Shown in pieces: positions 16,091 to 24,554 of a stretch of DNA of 64,000 nucleotides. The notes beneath the pieces are model-generated. The model had not been told where the DNA came from, searched no databases, and was given only the letters and a program-made list of their open reading frames with translations. The position numbers were made by a program, and so were the translations under genes. Origin of the DNA: Mobilibacterium timonense (GTDB lineage Bacteria > Bacillota > Clostridia > Peptostreptococcales > Anaerovoracaceae); the NCBI RefSeq assembly GCF_900155555.1, contig NZ_FUHN01000006.1, positions 372,001 to 436,000 of the forward strand, in the 5' to 3' direction. Positions within the stretch are counted from its first letter, which is position 1; every line of letters begins with the position of its first letter.

Positions 16091-17335
16091 TTGAACATTC
16101 TGATCCTCACAGCCAGATTCGGTATGGGACATGTCAAGGCGGCGGAGGCCGTGGAAGAGAAGCTGGGGGCCGACCCGCGCTTCGGGAAAGTGGAGACGGT
16201 GGATTTTATAGACTACCTTTTCCCGCATATCAGCAGAAAAATATACAGCACCTTCAACAGGATGGTGTTTCACAATACAGAACTGTACAACAAGGCAATC
16301 GACGCCACGGATAACGTGAGCCTGCTGCCGATGAAGGCCTACATATCATGGAAGATAGGCAGTCTCATCCGCCAGAAGGACGCTGACGGGATAATAGCGA
16401 TCTTTCCCTGCTGTTCAAGATACGTGGCGGCGTACAAGGAGTTCACGGGAGACGACATCCCGCTGTACACATGCATCACCGACATCCATCCACACAACGA
16501 GTGGATAGCCGACCACACTGACGGGTATTTTGCAGGAAGCATGGAGACCAGGCAGCAGCTCATCGAGAGGGGCGTGTCGCCGGACCGCATCTGGGTGACC
16601 GGCATCCCGGTCCGCAGGGAGTTCACGGAAAAAAATCATCATCGCCCGTCGGAGGCTCCGGGGTCCCGCATGGCAGATGGGATGCCAGAGGGTTCGGCCT
16701 TCAGCGAGGCGACTCAAATGCCGGCAGGTTCGGCCCGCAGCGAGGCAACTCAGTTGCCGGAAGCTACGTCTCCGCGCATCCTGGTCATGGGCGGAGGTCT
16801 CGGCCTCGCCTCTGATCAGGAAAAGCTGGATAAGCTGCTCTCGGCCGTGGTAGGCAGATACGGCGCAGAGGTCACAGTGGTCTGCGGCAGCAATGCAGAG
16901 AGGAAGGCGGAGCTCGAGAGGGAGCATCCGGAGTTCCGGACGCTTGGATTCACAGATGAGGTGGACAGCCTCATGAGAGACTCCGACCTGCTCATAACGA
17001 AGCCGGGAGGGATCACTCTTTTTGAGGCCATCGAAACGGGGATCCCGCTGCTCTTCATCGAGCCGGAACTCAGCCAGGAGGTCTACAACGCCCGGTTCGC
17101 CGAGCGCCACGGGATCGCGAAAGTTTTCTGGTCGGGTGATGAGGTAACCCCGGAGGGGCTCATGTCTTTTCTGAGAGACGGGCGCGAGATGGAAAAAATG
17201 GAGAGGCACATGGCCGACCTCAGGTGGTTGTACGGAAGGGTCAGCATGACGGACGCCATCGACGCCATCGCAAGAAATACAGGAAGAAACAACGGCGGCC
17301 AGAGCCGGATAGGAGCGTTGAGCTATGGCTATTAG
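16091..17335 (+). CDS. MGDG-synthase/UgtP-type glycosyltransferase
   Basis: A GT28-family enzyme that probably transfers a sugar from a nucleotide donor to diacylglycerol or another lipid at the inner face of the membrane. Residues 1-24 (ILILTARFGMGHVKAAEAVEEKL) are the start of the MGDG-synthase N domain, and the GT28 C-terminal domain shows VMGGGLG, GFTDEVDSLMRDSDLLITKPGG and the donor-binding EAIETGIPLL. The start is TTG at 16091, supported by AAGGAGGCGG eight bases before it. Between the two domains (about residues 185-225) lies an unusual low-complexity linker in which an 11-residue unit like GSAFSEATQMP is repeated, encoded by ~33-bp DNA repeats. The next gene overlaps by 11 bases, forming an operon for envelope synthesis. 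The acceptor is unknown. Confidence 0.88.
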   Translation: MNILILTARFGMGHVKAAEAVEEKLGADPRFGKVETVDFIDYLFPHISRKIYSTFNRMVFHNTELYNKAIDATDNVSLLPMKAYISWKIGSLIRQKDADGIIAIFPCCSRYVAAYKEFTGDDIPLYTCITDIHPHNEWIADHTDGYFAGSMETRQQLIERGVSPDRIWVTGIPVRREFTEKNHHRPSEAPGSRMADGMPEGSAFSEATQMPAGSARSEATQLPEATSPRILVMGGGLGLASDQEKLDKLLSAVVGRYGAEVTVVCGSNAERKAELEREHPEFRTLGFTDEVDSLMRDSDLLITKPGGITLFEAIETGIPLLFIEPELSQEVYNARFAERHGIAKVFWSGDEVTPEGLMSFLRDGREMEKMERHMADLRWLYGRVSMTDAIDAIARNTGRNNGGQSRIGALSYGY

Positions 17336-18125
17336 TGGAAAAAGTTTTTTTGCTGCCGCGGCAGTCGCGGCTGGCCTGTATCACCTGGCCCCCACGGCCA
17401 GAGAGAAGTACAGCTACATGCTCAGCACCAGGCGCGTCAGGAGCATGAAGGCAGGCGCCGGATCAGGTACTGGCACTGGCAGCGCTGAAAGCGCCGGCAA
17501 TAGCGCAGGTGATGGCGCCTTCGGCGCCACAGAAGAAAAAAAAGTGATCTACCTCACCTTCGACGACGGTCCGGGAGAGCACACATTGGAGCTCCTGGAC
17601 CTGCTGGAGGAATACGACGTGAAGGCCAGCTTTTTTGTGGTCACGGAATTCGTGGAGAAATACCCGGAGGCGGTGATAAGAATGAAGGATGACGGGCACC
17701 TGGTGGGACTCCACTCCTGGCGACACAGGAGCGCACTGCTCGCGTCCGGGGGCTTCACGAAAGAGTCTTTTTCCAGATCCATGAAGACCCTGAAAAAACT
17801 GGGTATCAGTCCGAAACTTTACAGGGCTCCCTGGGGGGAGATAAACAGAGAGACCATTCTGCAGACGGACAGGCTCGGGATGGAGCGTGTCTACTGGACC
17901 GTGATGGCAGAGGACTGGCGCGGAGGCCAGCCGGCGAATGTCACGGCCGGGAAGCTCCTGGCCAGGACGGGTCCTGAGGACGTGATCTGCATCCACGACG
18001 GAAGAGGGAGCAACGACGCGCCCGCCAGAACGATAGAAGCCCTGAAAATGGTGCTTCCCGTATGGAAAAGTGAAGGATACGAGTTCCGGACACTGGACCA
18101 GAGGGAATGCCCGGTGAGAGGATAG
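17325..18125 (+). CDS. Polysaccharide deacetylase (NodB-type)
   Basis: A carbohydrate esterase family 4 enzyme that removes N-acetyl groups from peptidoglycan or another glycan outside the membrane. After a short hydrophobic N-terminal anchor (about residues 5-18) and a Gly/Ser/Ala-rich linker (45-70) comes the NodB domain: TFDDGP with the metal/catalytic aspartates D80 and D81, a H-S-W-R-H metal motif at H130/H134, RAPWG near 165 and IHDG near 225. The ATG at 17325 overlaps the previous gene by 11 bases and has GGAG nine bases upstream. 266 residues is normal for the short form. Its place between a lipid glycosyltransferase and a two-component pair suggests a cell-envelope stress operon. Confidence 0.9.
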   Translation: MAISGKSFFAAAAVAAGLYHLAPTAREKYSYMLSTRRVRSMKAGAGSGTGTGSAESAGNSAGDGAFGATEEKKVIYLTFDDGPGEHTLELLDLLEEYDVKASFFVVTEFVEKYPEAVIRMKDDGHLVGLHSWRHRSALLASGGFTKESFSRSMKTLKKLGISPKLYRAPWGEINRETILQTDRLGMERVYWTVMAEDWRGGQPANVTAGKLLARTGPEDVICIHDGRGSNDAPARTIEALKMVLPVWKSEGYEFRTLDQRECPVRG

Positions 18126-18235
18126 AGGAAGTTTTTTGCAGGTACAGCGAGGAAGACAGGGAAAAATAAATGGAGGAAATCGGTAGAAATCGGCCTGAAG
18201 TGAATGTAAGATTGGTGCTGAAGGAGGAAGAACTT

Positions 18236-18958
18236 ATGAAATACACGGTTCTGGTGGCAGAGGACGACAAGGACATTGCTAATCTGCTGAAGCTGTATCT
18301 CACCAGCAGCGGATACGAGGTCATGGTCGCCGGAAACGGCCAGGAGGCTTACGAAATGGCCGTTGATAACCCGCCGGACATCGGGATCTTCGACATCATG
18401 ATGGACAAGATGAACGGGTATGAGCTCACCATGAAACTGAGAGAGAAATACAGCTTTCCAATAATCTTTCTCTCTGCGAAAAACATGGACAGCGACAAGA
18501 TCCTGGGCCTTGACCTGGGGGCGGACGACTACATGACCAAGCCTTTCAACCCGCTGGAAGTGGTGGCCAGGGTGAAGTCCAATCTCAGGAGATACTACGA
18601 CCTCAAGGGCCCCGCAGGGCAGGACGGTCAGGAAGAGAGCCACGAAAGAGAGATCCTCAATGTGAAGGACCTTGTCCTGGATAAAGACGGGAAGACGGTG
18701 ACCCAGGACGGCAGGGAACTGGTCCTCACGTCGACGGAATTCAAGATACTGGCCCTTCTCATGAAGGAGCCGGGAAGGGTGTTCACCAAGCAGCAGATCT
18801 GCGAGAACGTGATCGGTGACTACTTCCAGTCCGACGACAACAGCATCATGGTGCACATCTCGAATCTCAGAGACAAGCTGGGAGACGACTTCAGGCATCC
18901 CAAGTACATCAGGAACATAAGGGGTCTCGGGTACAAGATTGAAAAAGATGATCAATAA
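18236..18958 (+). CDS. OmpR-family response regulator
   Basis: Cytosolic transcription regulator of 240 residues. The receiver domain (1-120) has the acidic pocket E9-D10-D11, the phosphoacceptor D53 in IFDIMMDKMNG and the switch lysine in MTKPFNP. The winged-helix DNA-binding domain (about 140-238) ends in YIRNIRGLGYKIE, as is standard. The start at 18236 is fixed by AAGGAGG eight bases upstream; a longer in-frame version lacks a ribosome site. The histidine kinase gene overlaps its 3' end, so the two form a pair. Targets may include the upstream glycosyltransferase/deacetylase genes, whose promoter region has TTAAG-type repeats. Confidence 0.93.
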   Translation: MKYTVLVAEDDKDIANLLKLYLTSSGYEVMVAGNGQEAYEMAVDNPPDIGIFDIMMDKMNGYELTMKLREKYSFPIIFLSAKNMDSDKILGLDLGADDYMTKPFNPLEVVARVKSNLRRYYDLKGPAGQDGQEESHEREILNVKDLVLDKDGKTVTQDGRELVLTSTEFKILALLMKEPGRVFTKQQICENVIGDYFQSDDNSIMVHISNLRDKLGDDFRHPKYIRNIRGLGYKIEKDDQ

Positions 18959-20603
18959 ATACAAGGGGATCAGAGTGAAGCGGGGGAGCTTCATAAACAC
19001 GATAGTCCGGAACTACATCATCTTCTCCGCTCTTCTGATAGTCCTGATCTATGCCGTGGCATACCTCACCAGCTACAACACATATGAATCGACCATCGAT
19101 AATGGAGTGAAAAAGCTGGCATCTGCCTACAGAGAGGCAGATGATCTCGATAAGGTGAAATACCAGAAGTACATCGGAAATGGAAGCGGTGTCGTTATCC
19201 TGGACCGCAGCGGGAAGACGGTCTACATCAAGGGCAGATGCCCGGTGAAGACCTTCACCCAGGATTCAATAAAGCTCATCCCGAAAAACGATGAGATAGT
19301 AGATGTGGACATACACACATCGACGAGAGGAGACGGTGAAAAGGTACTCTTTATACAGAGGAGGTGGACCACCGACATCTATTCGGAATACATCGATTCT
19401 GCGGACACGGATGTGCTGGACACGAAGCACAACGTCATATATTCCACGAAATTCCCTGACAAGACAAAATACACGAATGATGAATATAAGGTCCTCACTG
19501 GAAAGTTCGGGAAGGACATAAGCATCATCAAGACCGGGCTGCGGCTCGATGGGAAGAAGTATACTCTCGTGGCGTTCCAGAAGCTGGACATGGTGTCCGC
19601 CATGAACCGCCGGGAGAGGAACACCCTCCTGATAGTCGCAGGAACCATCGTTGCCTACGTGCTGATGATACTCATCTTTTCCAGGCTCATCACCAGGAAG
19701 GTGAAAAAACCTGTCAACGCCCTGGAGCGGGCCATGAGCGACGTGAGCCAGGGAAAGACCGGAGGTCTCATAGTATACGACGGCCCTACAGAGTTCGTGG
19801 ACATGTGCGACAGCTTCAACGTCATGTCAAAGAAGCTCGAGGAATCGGAGAAGGAGAACCAGGCCATGAGGGATGCCCAGCAGAAGATGATCTCCGGGAT
19901 CGCTCACGATCTGAAGACTCCGGTCACCGTGATCCAGGGATACGCCAAGGCCATAAACGACGGCCTCGTGGACGACCAGGAGAAGTACCTCAAGACCATC
20001 GAGGAAAAGTCCCAGCGCCTCACGGAGCTCATCGACGAGTTCCACCAGTACGCCATGATGAACAGGCCGGATCTGAAGCTGAACATAGAGACCGTTGACA
20101 TCTGCGAGTACACCAGAGAGTATCTCGCAGGAAGGTACCCGGAGATGGACATCGAGGGCAGGCACCTTTCCCTGGACATCCCGGACGACTGCATCCCTGT
20201 GAGGATAGACAAGTCCCGCTTCAACAGGGTGTACAACAACATAGTAAACAACTATCTCAAGTACTGCGGCGAAAATTCCACCTTCTACTGCTCCATATAC
20301 CAGCGTGACGACAAGGCCGTGATAACCCTGGGCGACGATGGTCCGGGCATTCCCGCAGAAGTCCGGAAGACCATCTTCGATCCTTTTGTAAAAGGAGACT
20401 CCTCCAGGGCCTCCGGAGGATCCGGCCTCGGTCTATCCATCGCCAGAGACGTGGTGAGGGGCTGCGGAGGAAATATCATCCTCACGGATTATCCGGCGGA
20501 TCCGATGAAGACCGAGTTCGTGATAACTCTGCCTGTCTGGCAGGAAGAGGGAGAGGACCGGAGCTCCCGCAGGACCGATGCCGGATCCGGGGAGGAAAAA
20601 TAG
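18948..20603 (+). CDS. Membrane sensor histidine kinase
   Basis: 551 residues, partner of the preceding regulator. A transmembrane segment at about 20-42 and another near 225-245 bracket a ~180-residue extracytoplasmic sensor domain that I cannot assign. A HAMP linker follows (about 245-300), then HisKA with the phosphoacceptor H320 in GIAHDLKTPV, and the ATPase domain with NNIVNNYLKY (N box), GDDGPGIP (G1) and GSGLGLSI (G2). The ATG at 18948 lies inside the last codons of the regulator gene; an in-frame TTG at 18939 is an alternative start. No ribosome site is strong, which fits translational coupling. Confidence 0.92.
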   Translation: MINKYKGIRVKRGSFINTIVRNYIIFSALLIVLIYAVAYLTSYNTYESTIDNGVKKLASAYREADDLDKVKYQKYIGNGSGVVILDRSGKTVYIKGRCPVKTFTQDSIKLIPKNDEIVDVDIHTSTRGDGEKVLFIQRRWTTDIYSEYIDSADTDVLDTKHNVIYSTKFPDKTKYTNDEYKVLTGKFGKDISIIKTGLRLDGKKYTLVAFQKLDMVSAMNRRERNTLLIVAGTIVAYVLMILIFSRLITRKVKKPVNALERAMSDVSQGKTGGLIVYDGPTEFVDMCDSFNVMSKKLEESEKENQAMRDAQQKMISGIAHDLKTPVTVIQGYAKAINDGLVDDQEKYLKTIEEKSQRLTELIDEFHQYAMMNRPDLKLNIETVDICEYTREYLAGRYPEMDIEGRHLSLDIPDDCIPVRIDKSRFNRVYNNIVNNYLKYCGENSTFYCSIYQRDDKAVITLGDDGPGIPAEVRKTIFDPFVKGDSSRASGGSGLGLSIARDVVRGCGGNIILTDYPADPMKTEFVITLPVWQEEGEDRSSRRTDAGSGEEK

Positions 20604-20622
20604 AAAAATTCACATTTTCTCC

Positions 20623-20650
20623 TTGATGAAAGCCAGAATGATGGTAAAAT
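20623..20650 (+). promoter_or_regulatory. Promoter of the P-type ATPase transcript
   Basis: TTGATG (20623-20628), 16 bases, TAAAAT (20645-20650). Transcription would start about 50 bases before the riboswitch core. Confidence 0.5.
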
Positions 20651-20709
20651 ATCCCTCGTACAAAAAAGAGAGACTTGTACAGAAAAGACGAGATGATCAC
20701 ATGATCATG

Positions 20710-20859
20710 GGATACAGGGAGTAGTTGGCCGGATCGCATCGAGCGTGATCCGGTTGCTGCATTCGTCATGCCGCTGCCGTATGGCAGCCGGATGCAGCGC
20801 GGTTTACATAAACGACGACGAGACTTTATCACAGACAAATCTGTGGTGAAGTCTTTTTT
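20710..20859 (+). promoter_or_regulatory. yybP-ykoY manganese riboswitch with terminator
   Basis: The conserved family words occur in order: CAGGGAGTAG (20715-20724), a GCCGGATC/GATCCGGT stem, TGCATTCGTCATGCCG (about 20757), GCCGGATGCAGCGCGG and TTTACATAAACGACGACGAGACTT (about 20802-20826, given here as positions). The 3' part GACTTTATCACAGA (20822-20835) is also the 5' arm of a fourteen-pair terminator with TCTGTGGTGAAGTC (20840-20853) followed by six T residues. So metal binding that keeps GACTT in the aptamer would prevent the terminator and turn the gene on, the usual behaviour of this class with Mn2+. The gene controlled is the P-type ATPase at 20931. Confidence 0.88.
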
Positions 20860-20930
20860 GTTTCCCCGGAGCCGGGTGGTGACGGGGATGAGTCAGCTCT
20901 GTGTTTCACCAGAAGAAAAGGAGTCTGCGT

Positions 20931-23588
20931 ATGGAAAAGAGAAAGTACTGGCTGGAGGATTCCGGCCAGGTCATGGCTGACCTGGGGACGGGAGAGAATG
21001 GTCTTTCAGCCGTAGAGGCGGAAGAGAGGCTTAAGAAATACGGCTACAACAAGCTGAAGGAGGCGCCGAAGGATTCTGCGATGAAGCGGTTCCTGGCACA
21101 GCTGAAGGATCCGATGATCGTGATCCTGCTGGTGGCAGCCTTCATATCGGCGGTCCTGGATGTTTTTGAGGGAAAGACCCCGTACGACACCCTGATCATC
21201 GCCTTTGTGGTCATTGTTAACGGCATTCTTGGCGTGGTCCAGGAGAGCAAGGCAGAAGCCGCCATCGAGGCCCTGAAGAAGATGTCGGAATCCACTAACA
21301 GAGTTCTTCGGGGCGGTGAGACCGTGTTCGTGAAGAGCTCTGATCTCGTCCCGGGAGACATCGTCCTCCTGGAGGCGGGAGATGCGGTCCCTGCGGACGC
21401 CAGGATAATCGAGTCCGCCAGCATGAAGATCGAGGAGGCTGCACTGACTGGAGAGTCCGTTCCTGTGGACAAGACCACCGGAGCCCTGCAGTCTGATGAC
21501 GGTGAGATCCCTCTGGGCGACAGGACCAACATGGCCTTCATGGGCAGCACCGTCGTATACGGAAGAGGCCGCGCTGTGATCACCGGCACTGGTATGGACA
21601 CCGAGATGGGCCAGATCGCCGACGCCATAACCCAGGCTAAGAGCGGCCTCACTCCGCTCCAGATCAAGCTCGCCCAGCTGAGCCACATCCTCACGAGGGT
21701 GGTCCTGGGAGTCTGTATCTTCATTTTCGCCTTCGACATGATCAAGTCCTTCATGTCGGGGCAGCAGCCGGGACTTTCAAACATCCTGAACTTCTTCATG
21801 ATAGCGGTGTCCCTGGCCGTGGCCGCCATCCCGGAGGGGCTGGTGGCAGTGGTGACCATAGTCCTTTCCATCGGCGTCACCAACATGTCCAAGAAGAACG
21901 CGATCATAAGAAAGATGTCCGCGGTGGAGACCCTGGGGTGCACCCAGATCATCTGCTCGGACAAGACAGGAACGCTTACAAAAAACAAGATGACCGTCAC
22001 ACAGGAGTATTCTCCTGACGAGAAGCTCCTGGCCACGGCCATGGGCCTTTGCAACGACAGCCAGATCAACGGCGACGGAAAAACGGTCATCGGAGAGCCA
22101 ACGGAAGCGGCACTCGTGGAGTACGGCATCTCAGCAGGTCTCCCGAAGACCGCTCTCGAGGAAAAGCAGCCGAGGATCGGCGAGGTGCCTTTCGACTCCG
22201 GCCGCAAGATGATGTCCACCGTCCACGACAAGGACGGCCAGATCATCCAGTACACCAAGGGCGGGCTGGACGAGATCCTCAGGAACTGCACCCACGTCCT
22301 GACAGAGGACGGAGTGGTCCCGATCAGCGAGGAGCTGGTTGACCACATCACATCCGAGAACAAGAAGATGGCCGACCAGGCCCTCAGGGTCCTGGCATGC
22401 GCCTACAAGACATACGACGAGAAGCCTGAGGAGTGGACGAGCGCCGCTCTGGAAAATGACCTTACTTTCATCGGGATCTGTGGCATGATCGACCCGGTTC
22501 GCCCGGAGGTCGAGGCCGCGATCAAGGAATGCCGCGAGGCCGGCATCACTCCAGTGATGATCACAGGAGACCACAAGGACACCGCGGTGGCCATAGCAAA
22601 GGAGCTGGGTATCATCACCGACAGCAGCCAGGCGGTCACCGGAGCGGAGCTCGGACAGATGAGCGACGAGGAGTTCAAGTCCAGGATCAGGGACATCCGG
22701 GTGTACGCAAGAGTGCAGCCTGAGCACAAGACCCGCATCGTAAGGACCTGGCAGGAGCTCGGATACGTCACGGCCATGACCGGAGACGGCGTCAACGACG
22801 CGCCTTCCATCAAGGCCGCGGACATCGGCCTCGGAATGGGCATCACAGGAACTGATGTGACCAAGAACGTTGCGGACATGATCCTGGCGGACGATAACTT
22901 CGCCACTATAGTATCCGCCGTAGCAGAGGGAAGGCGCGTATATGACAACATCAGGAAGGCGATACAGTTCCTCCTGAGCTCGAACCTGGCAGAGGTGATC
23001 TCAGTTTTCCTGGCATCCGTCATGGGCTTCACCATACTGATGCCGACGCACCTGCTTTTCATAAACCTGATCACCGACTGCTTCCCGGCGCTTGCCCTCG
23101 GAGTCGAGGCCCCGGAGAAGGACATCATGAACAGGGAGCCGAGGAAAAAGGACGAAGGCATCCTCGCGGGAGGCATGGGCTTCGACACCCTGTATCAGGG
23201 CATAGTGGTTACGATCCTCACCATGACCGCGTATTTCATCGGCAGGAGCGGGGACGGTTCCATCGGCGCCGACGGCTTCAGCAGCCTGGGCGTGACCATG
23301 GCGTTCTTCGTGATGTCCATGTGTGAGATCTTCCACTCCTTCAACATGAGATCGAGGCGTGAGAGCATCTTCAAAATGGGAAGCCTGAACAAGCCGCTTC
23401 TCCTGGCGATGCTGGCATCGCTGGCCCTCACCACGCTGATCGTGGAGGTGCCTGCGCTGGCGAGCATGTTCCAGTTCAGAGAGGGAGGCCTGGACCCTGA
23501 GCACTACATGATCTCCTTCGGACTCTCGATCCTTGTGATCCCGATCGTGGAGATAGTGAAGCTGATCCAGAGAAAAACCGGAAAGTAA
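20931..23588 (+). CDS. P2-type cation-transporting ATPase, probable Mn2+/Ca2+ exporter
   Basis: A ten-helix membrane pump of 885 residues that couples ATP hydrolysis to cation export. The order of motifs is standard: N-terminal cation-ATPase domain, TGES in the actuator domain, AAIPEGL in helix M4, the phosphorylated D344 in CSDKTGTLTKN, the KGG nucleotide-binding loop, MTGDGVNDAPS, and a metal-site helix LITDCFPALALG. These features place it with SERCA/PacL-like P2A pumps. The control by a manganese riboswitch points to Mn2+ as the physiological signal, as for lactococcal YoaB, and probably as a cargo. The ATG at 20931 has AAAAGGAG seven bases before it; an upstream GTG frame extension lacks support. 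The gene ends at a terminator and is transcribed alone. Confidence 0.93.
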   Translation: MEKRKYWLEDSGQVMADLGTGENGLSAVEAEERLKKYGYNKLKEAPKDSAMKRFLAQLKDPMIVILLVAAFISAVLDVFEGKTPYDTLIIAFVVIVNGILGVVQESKAEAAIEALKKMSESTNRVLRGGETVFVKSSDLVPGDIVLLEAGDAVPADARIIESASMKIEEAALTGESVPVDKTTGALQSDDGEIPLGDRTNMAFMGSTVVYGRGRAVITGTGMDTEMGQIADAITQAKSGLTPLQIKLAQLSHILTRVVLGVCIFIFAFDMIKSFMSGQQPGLSNILNFFMIAVSLAVAAIPEGLVAVVTIVLSIGVTNMSKKNAIIRKMSAVETLGCTQIICSDKTGTLTKNKMTVTQEYSPDEKLLATAMGLCNDSQINGDGKTVIGEPTEAALVEYGISAGLPKTALEEKQPRIGEVPFDSGRKMMSTVHDKDGQIIQYTKGGLDEILRNCTHVLTEDGVVPISEELVDHITSENKKMADQALRVLACAYKTYDEKPEEWTSAALENDLTFIGICGMIDPVRPEVEAAIKECREAGITPVMITGDHKDTAVAIAKELGIITDSSQAVTGAELGQMSDEEFKSRIRDIRVYARVQPEHKTRIVRTWQELGYVTAMTGDGVNDAPSIKAADIGLGMGITGTDVTKNVADMILADDNFATIVSAVAEGRRVYDNIRKAIQFLLSSNLAEVISVFLASVMGFTILMPTHLLFINLITDCFPALALGVEAPEKDIMNREPRKKDEGILAGGMGFDTLYQGIVVTILTMTAYFIGRSGDGSIGADGFSSLGVTMAFFVMSMCEIFHSFNMRSRRESIFKMGSLNKPLLLAMLASLALTTLIVEVPALASMFQFREGGLDPEHYMISFGLSILVIPIVEIVKLIQRKTGK

Positions 23589-23599
23589 CTGAAAACAGC

Positions 23600-23639
23600 G
23601 AGGCTGCCGCGTTTCAGACGAAATGCGGCGGCCTCTTTT
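23600..23639 (+). terminator. Intrinsic terminator of the ATPase gene
   Basis: GAGGCTGCCGC pairs with GCGGCGGCCTC (one G-U) around a 14-base loop, followed by TTTTCCTT. Confidence 0.85.
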
Positions 23640-23641
23640 CC

Positions 23642-23670
23642 TTGACAATCCCATCACAGGGGAATATCAT
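23642..23670 (+). promoter_or_regulatory. Promoter of the thiamine operon
   Basis: TTGACA (23642-23647), 17 bases, TATCAT (23665-23670): the same hexamers and spacing as the metY promoter. Start of transcription near 23677, some 25 bases before the riboswitch. Confidence 0.8.
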
Positions 23671-23700
23671 TTTCCGCGGAATGACAACTGAATAGTTTTA

Positions 23701-23790
23701 TCACAGGAGTGCCCTGAACTGGGCTGAGATATGGCGAGCAGACATAAATCCTTATTACCTGATCAGAGTAATTTCTGCGTAGGGATGATA
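23701..23790 (+). promoter_or_regulatory. TPP riboswitch (THI element)
   Basis: The conserved pieces are present in order: CACAGGAGTGCCC, then GGGCTGAGATATGG (about 23721-23734), ACCTGATCAGAGTAATTTC (about 23757) and CTGCGTAGGGA (about 23775-23785). It binds thiamine pyrophosphate and is followed 14 bases later by an intrinsic terminator, so high TPP should stop transcription of the thi genes. Confidence 0.93.
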
Positions 23791-23803
23791 TCAATATACA
23801 CGG

Positions 23804-23839
23804 TCCGCATTGCTATCCTGCAGTGCGGATCTTTCTTTT
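23804..23839 (+). terminator. Riboswitch-controlled terminator
   Basis: TCCGCATTGC pairs with GCAGTGCGGA (one G-U) around a six-base loop, followed by TCTTTCTTTT. It lies between the TPP riboswitch and the first gene of the operon. Confidence 0.88.
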
Positions 23840-23909
23840 GTGAGAAAACGAAAAAACGGCGTTCCAGATGAGATTTTCAGCTTCATGACATTAAATCGGA
23901 GGATCAGAA

Positions 23910-24179
23910 ATGGAAAGAACGTACAAGACCCAGATGGATGCGGCGAGGCAGGGCATCCCGGGCGCCAGAGACAGGGACGACCGCATGGCGGAGGCCAGGA
24001 AAAACCTCGACTGGGACGCCCAGTACGCCGAGGCCCTTGATCCTGAGAGGGCGAAGGCCATCAGAGACAGCAGGCTCCCAGAGGACGACCACAGCGACAC
24101 CTGTTCCATGTGCGGAAAGTTCTGCGCCGTGAGGAGCATGAACAAGGCGCTGGCGGGAGAGATGATAGACATACTGTAG
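23910..24179 (+). CDS. Stand-alone C-terminal iron-sulfur domain of ThiC
   Basis: An 89-residue protein that matches only the end of phosphomethylpyrimidine synthase ThiC: the YKTQMDAARQGIPGARDRDDRM-like helix (residues 5-26), DWDAQYAEALDPERAK (34-49) and the cluster motif C65-x2-C68-x3-C72 followed by AVRSMNK. Normal ThiC has ~430 or more residues; the TIM-barrel catalytic body is absent. It nevertheless begins with its own ATG behind GGAGG and follows the TPP riboswitch directly, in the place where thiC is often found. It may be a remnant of an internal deletion that kept riboswitch and tail, or a real split-off domain acting with a barrel encoded elsewhere. By itself it cannot make the pyrimidine. 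No decayed ThiC sequence is seen between 23840 and 23910. Confidence 0.82.
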   Translation: MERTYKTQMDAARQGIPGARDRDDRMAEARKNLDWDAQYAEALDPERAKAIRDSRLPEDDHSDTCSMCGKFCAVRSMNKALAGEMIDIL

Positions 24180-24356
24180 CTTTTCGGGGCGGTGCGGAAG
24201 AGCGCGCCCGAGGAGTGTGCAAGAAGTGGGCACTGCACGAAAGCGTCAGCAGAGTGTGGCAGATGAGCTTTTCACGCGAGAGCGTCTTACAGGCAAAGCG
24301 GCAGCCACAGCACATGACTGCAGCACGTGATAGCACATGAGCAGAAAGAGAGAAAA

Positions 24357-24551
24357 ATGGTAAAGATAAATGGTGAAATGACGGGCGCCGCCGGGACCGT
24401 CCTCGAGGATCTCCTCCTGGAAAAGGGCTACAACATGAAGTTCATAGCCGTGGAGATCAACGAGCATATAGTAAAGAAGGCAGACTACCCGGAGACCGTC
24501 CTGCAGGACGGCGACTCCGTGGAAGTGGTGTCCTTCGTGTCGGGAGGCTAG
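24357..24551 (+). CDS. thiS: Sulfur carrier protein ThiS
   Basis: A 64-residue ubiquitin-like carrier ending in Gly-Gly, the residues that are adenylated and then thiocarboxylated to deliver sulfur for the thiamine thiazole. The beta-grasp pattern MVKINGE, LLLEKGYN, VAVEIN-like FIAVEINEHIV and DGDSVEVVSFVSGG is clear. The ATG at 24357 is preceded by a purine-rich AAAGAGAG only. The gap from the ThiC-tail gene (177 bases) shows no gene. thiF begins three bases after the stop, so the carrier and its activating enzyme are translated together. Confidence 0.92.
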   Translation: MVKINGEMTGAAGTVLEDLLLEKGYNMKFIAVEINEHIVKKADYPETVLQDGDSVEVVSFVSGG

Positions 24552-24554
24552 AAG

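Noticed and set aside
21044-22363. 439-codon minus-strand frame opposite the P-type ATPase
   Set aside because: Shadow of a strongly conserved gene with intact motifs on the plus strand.
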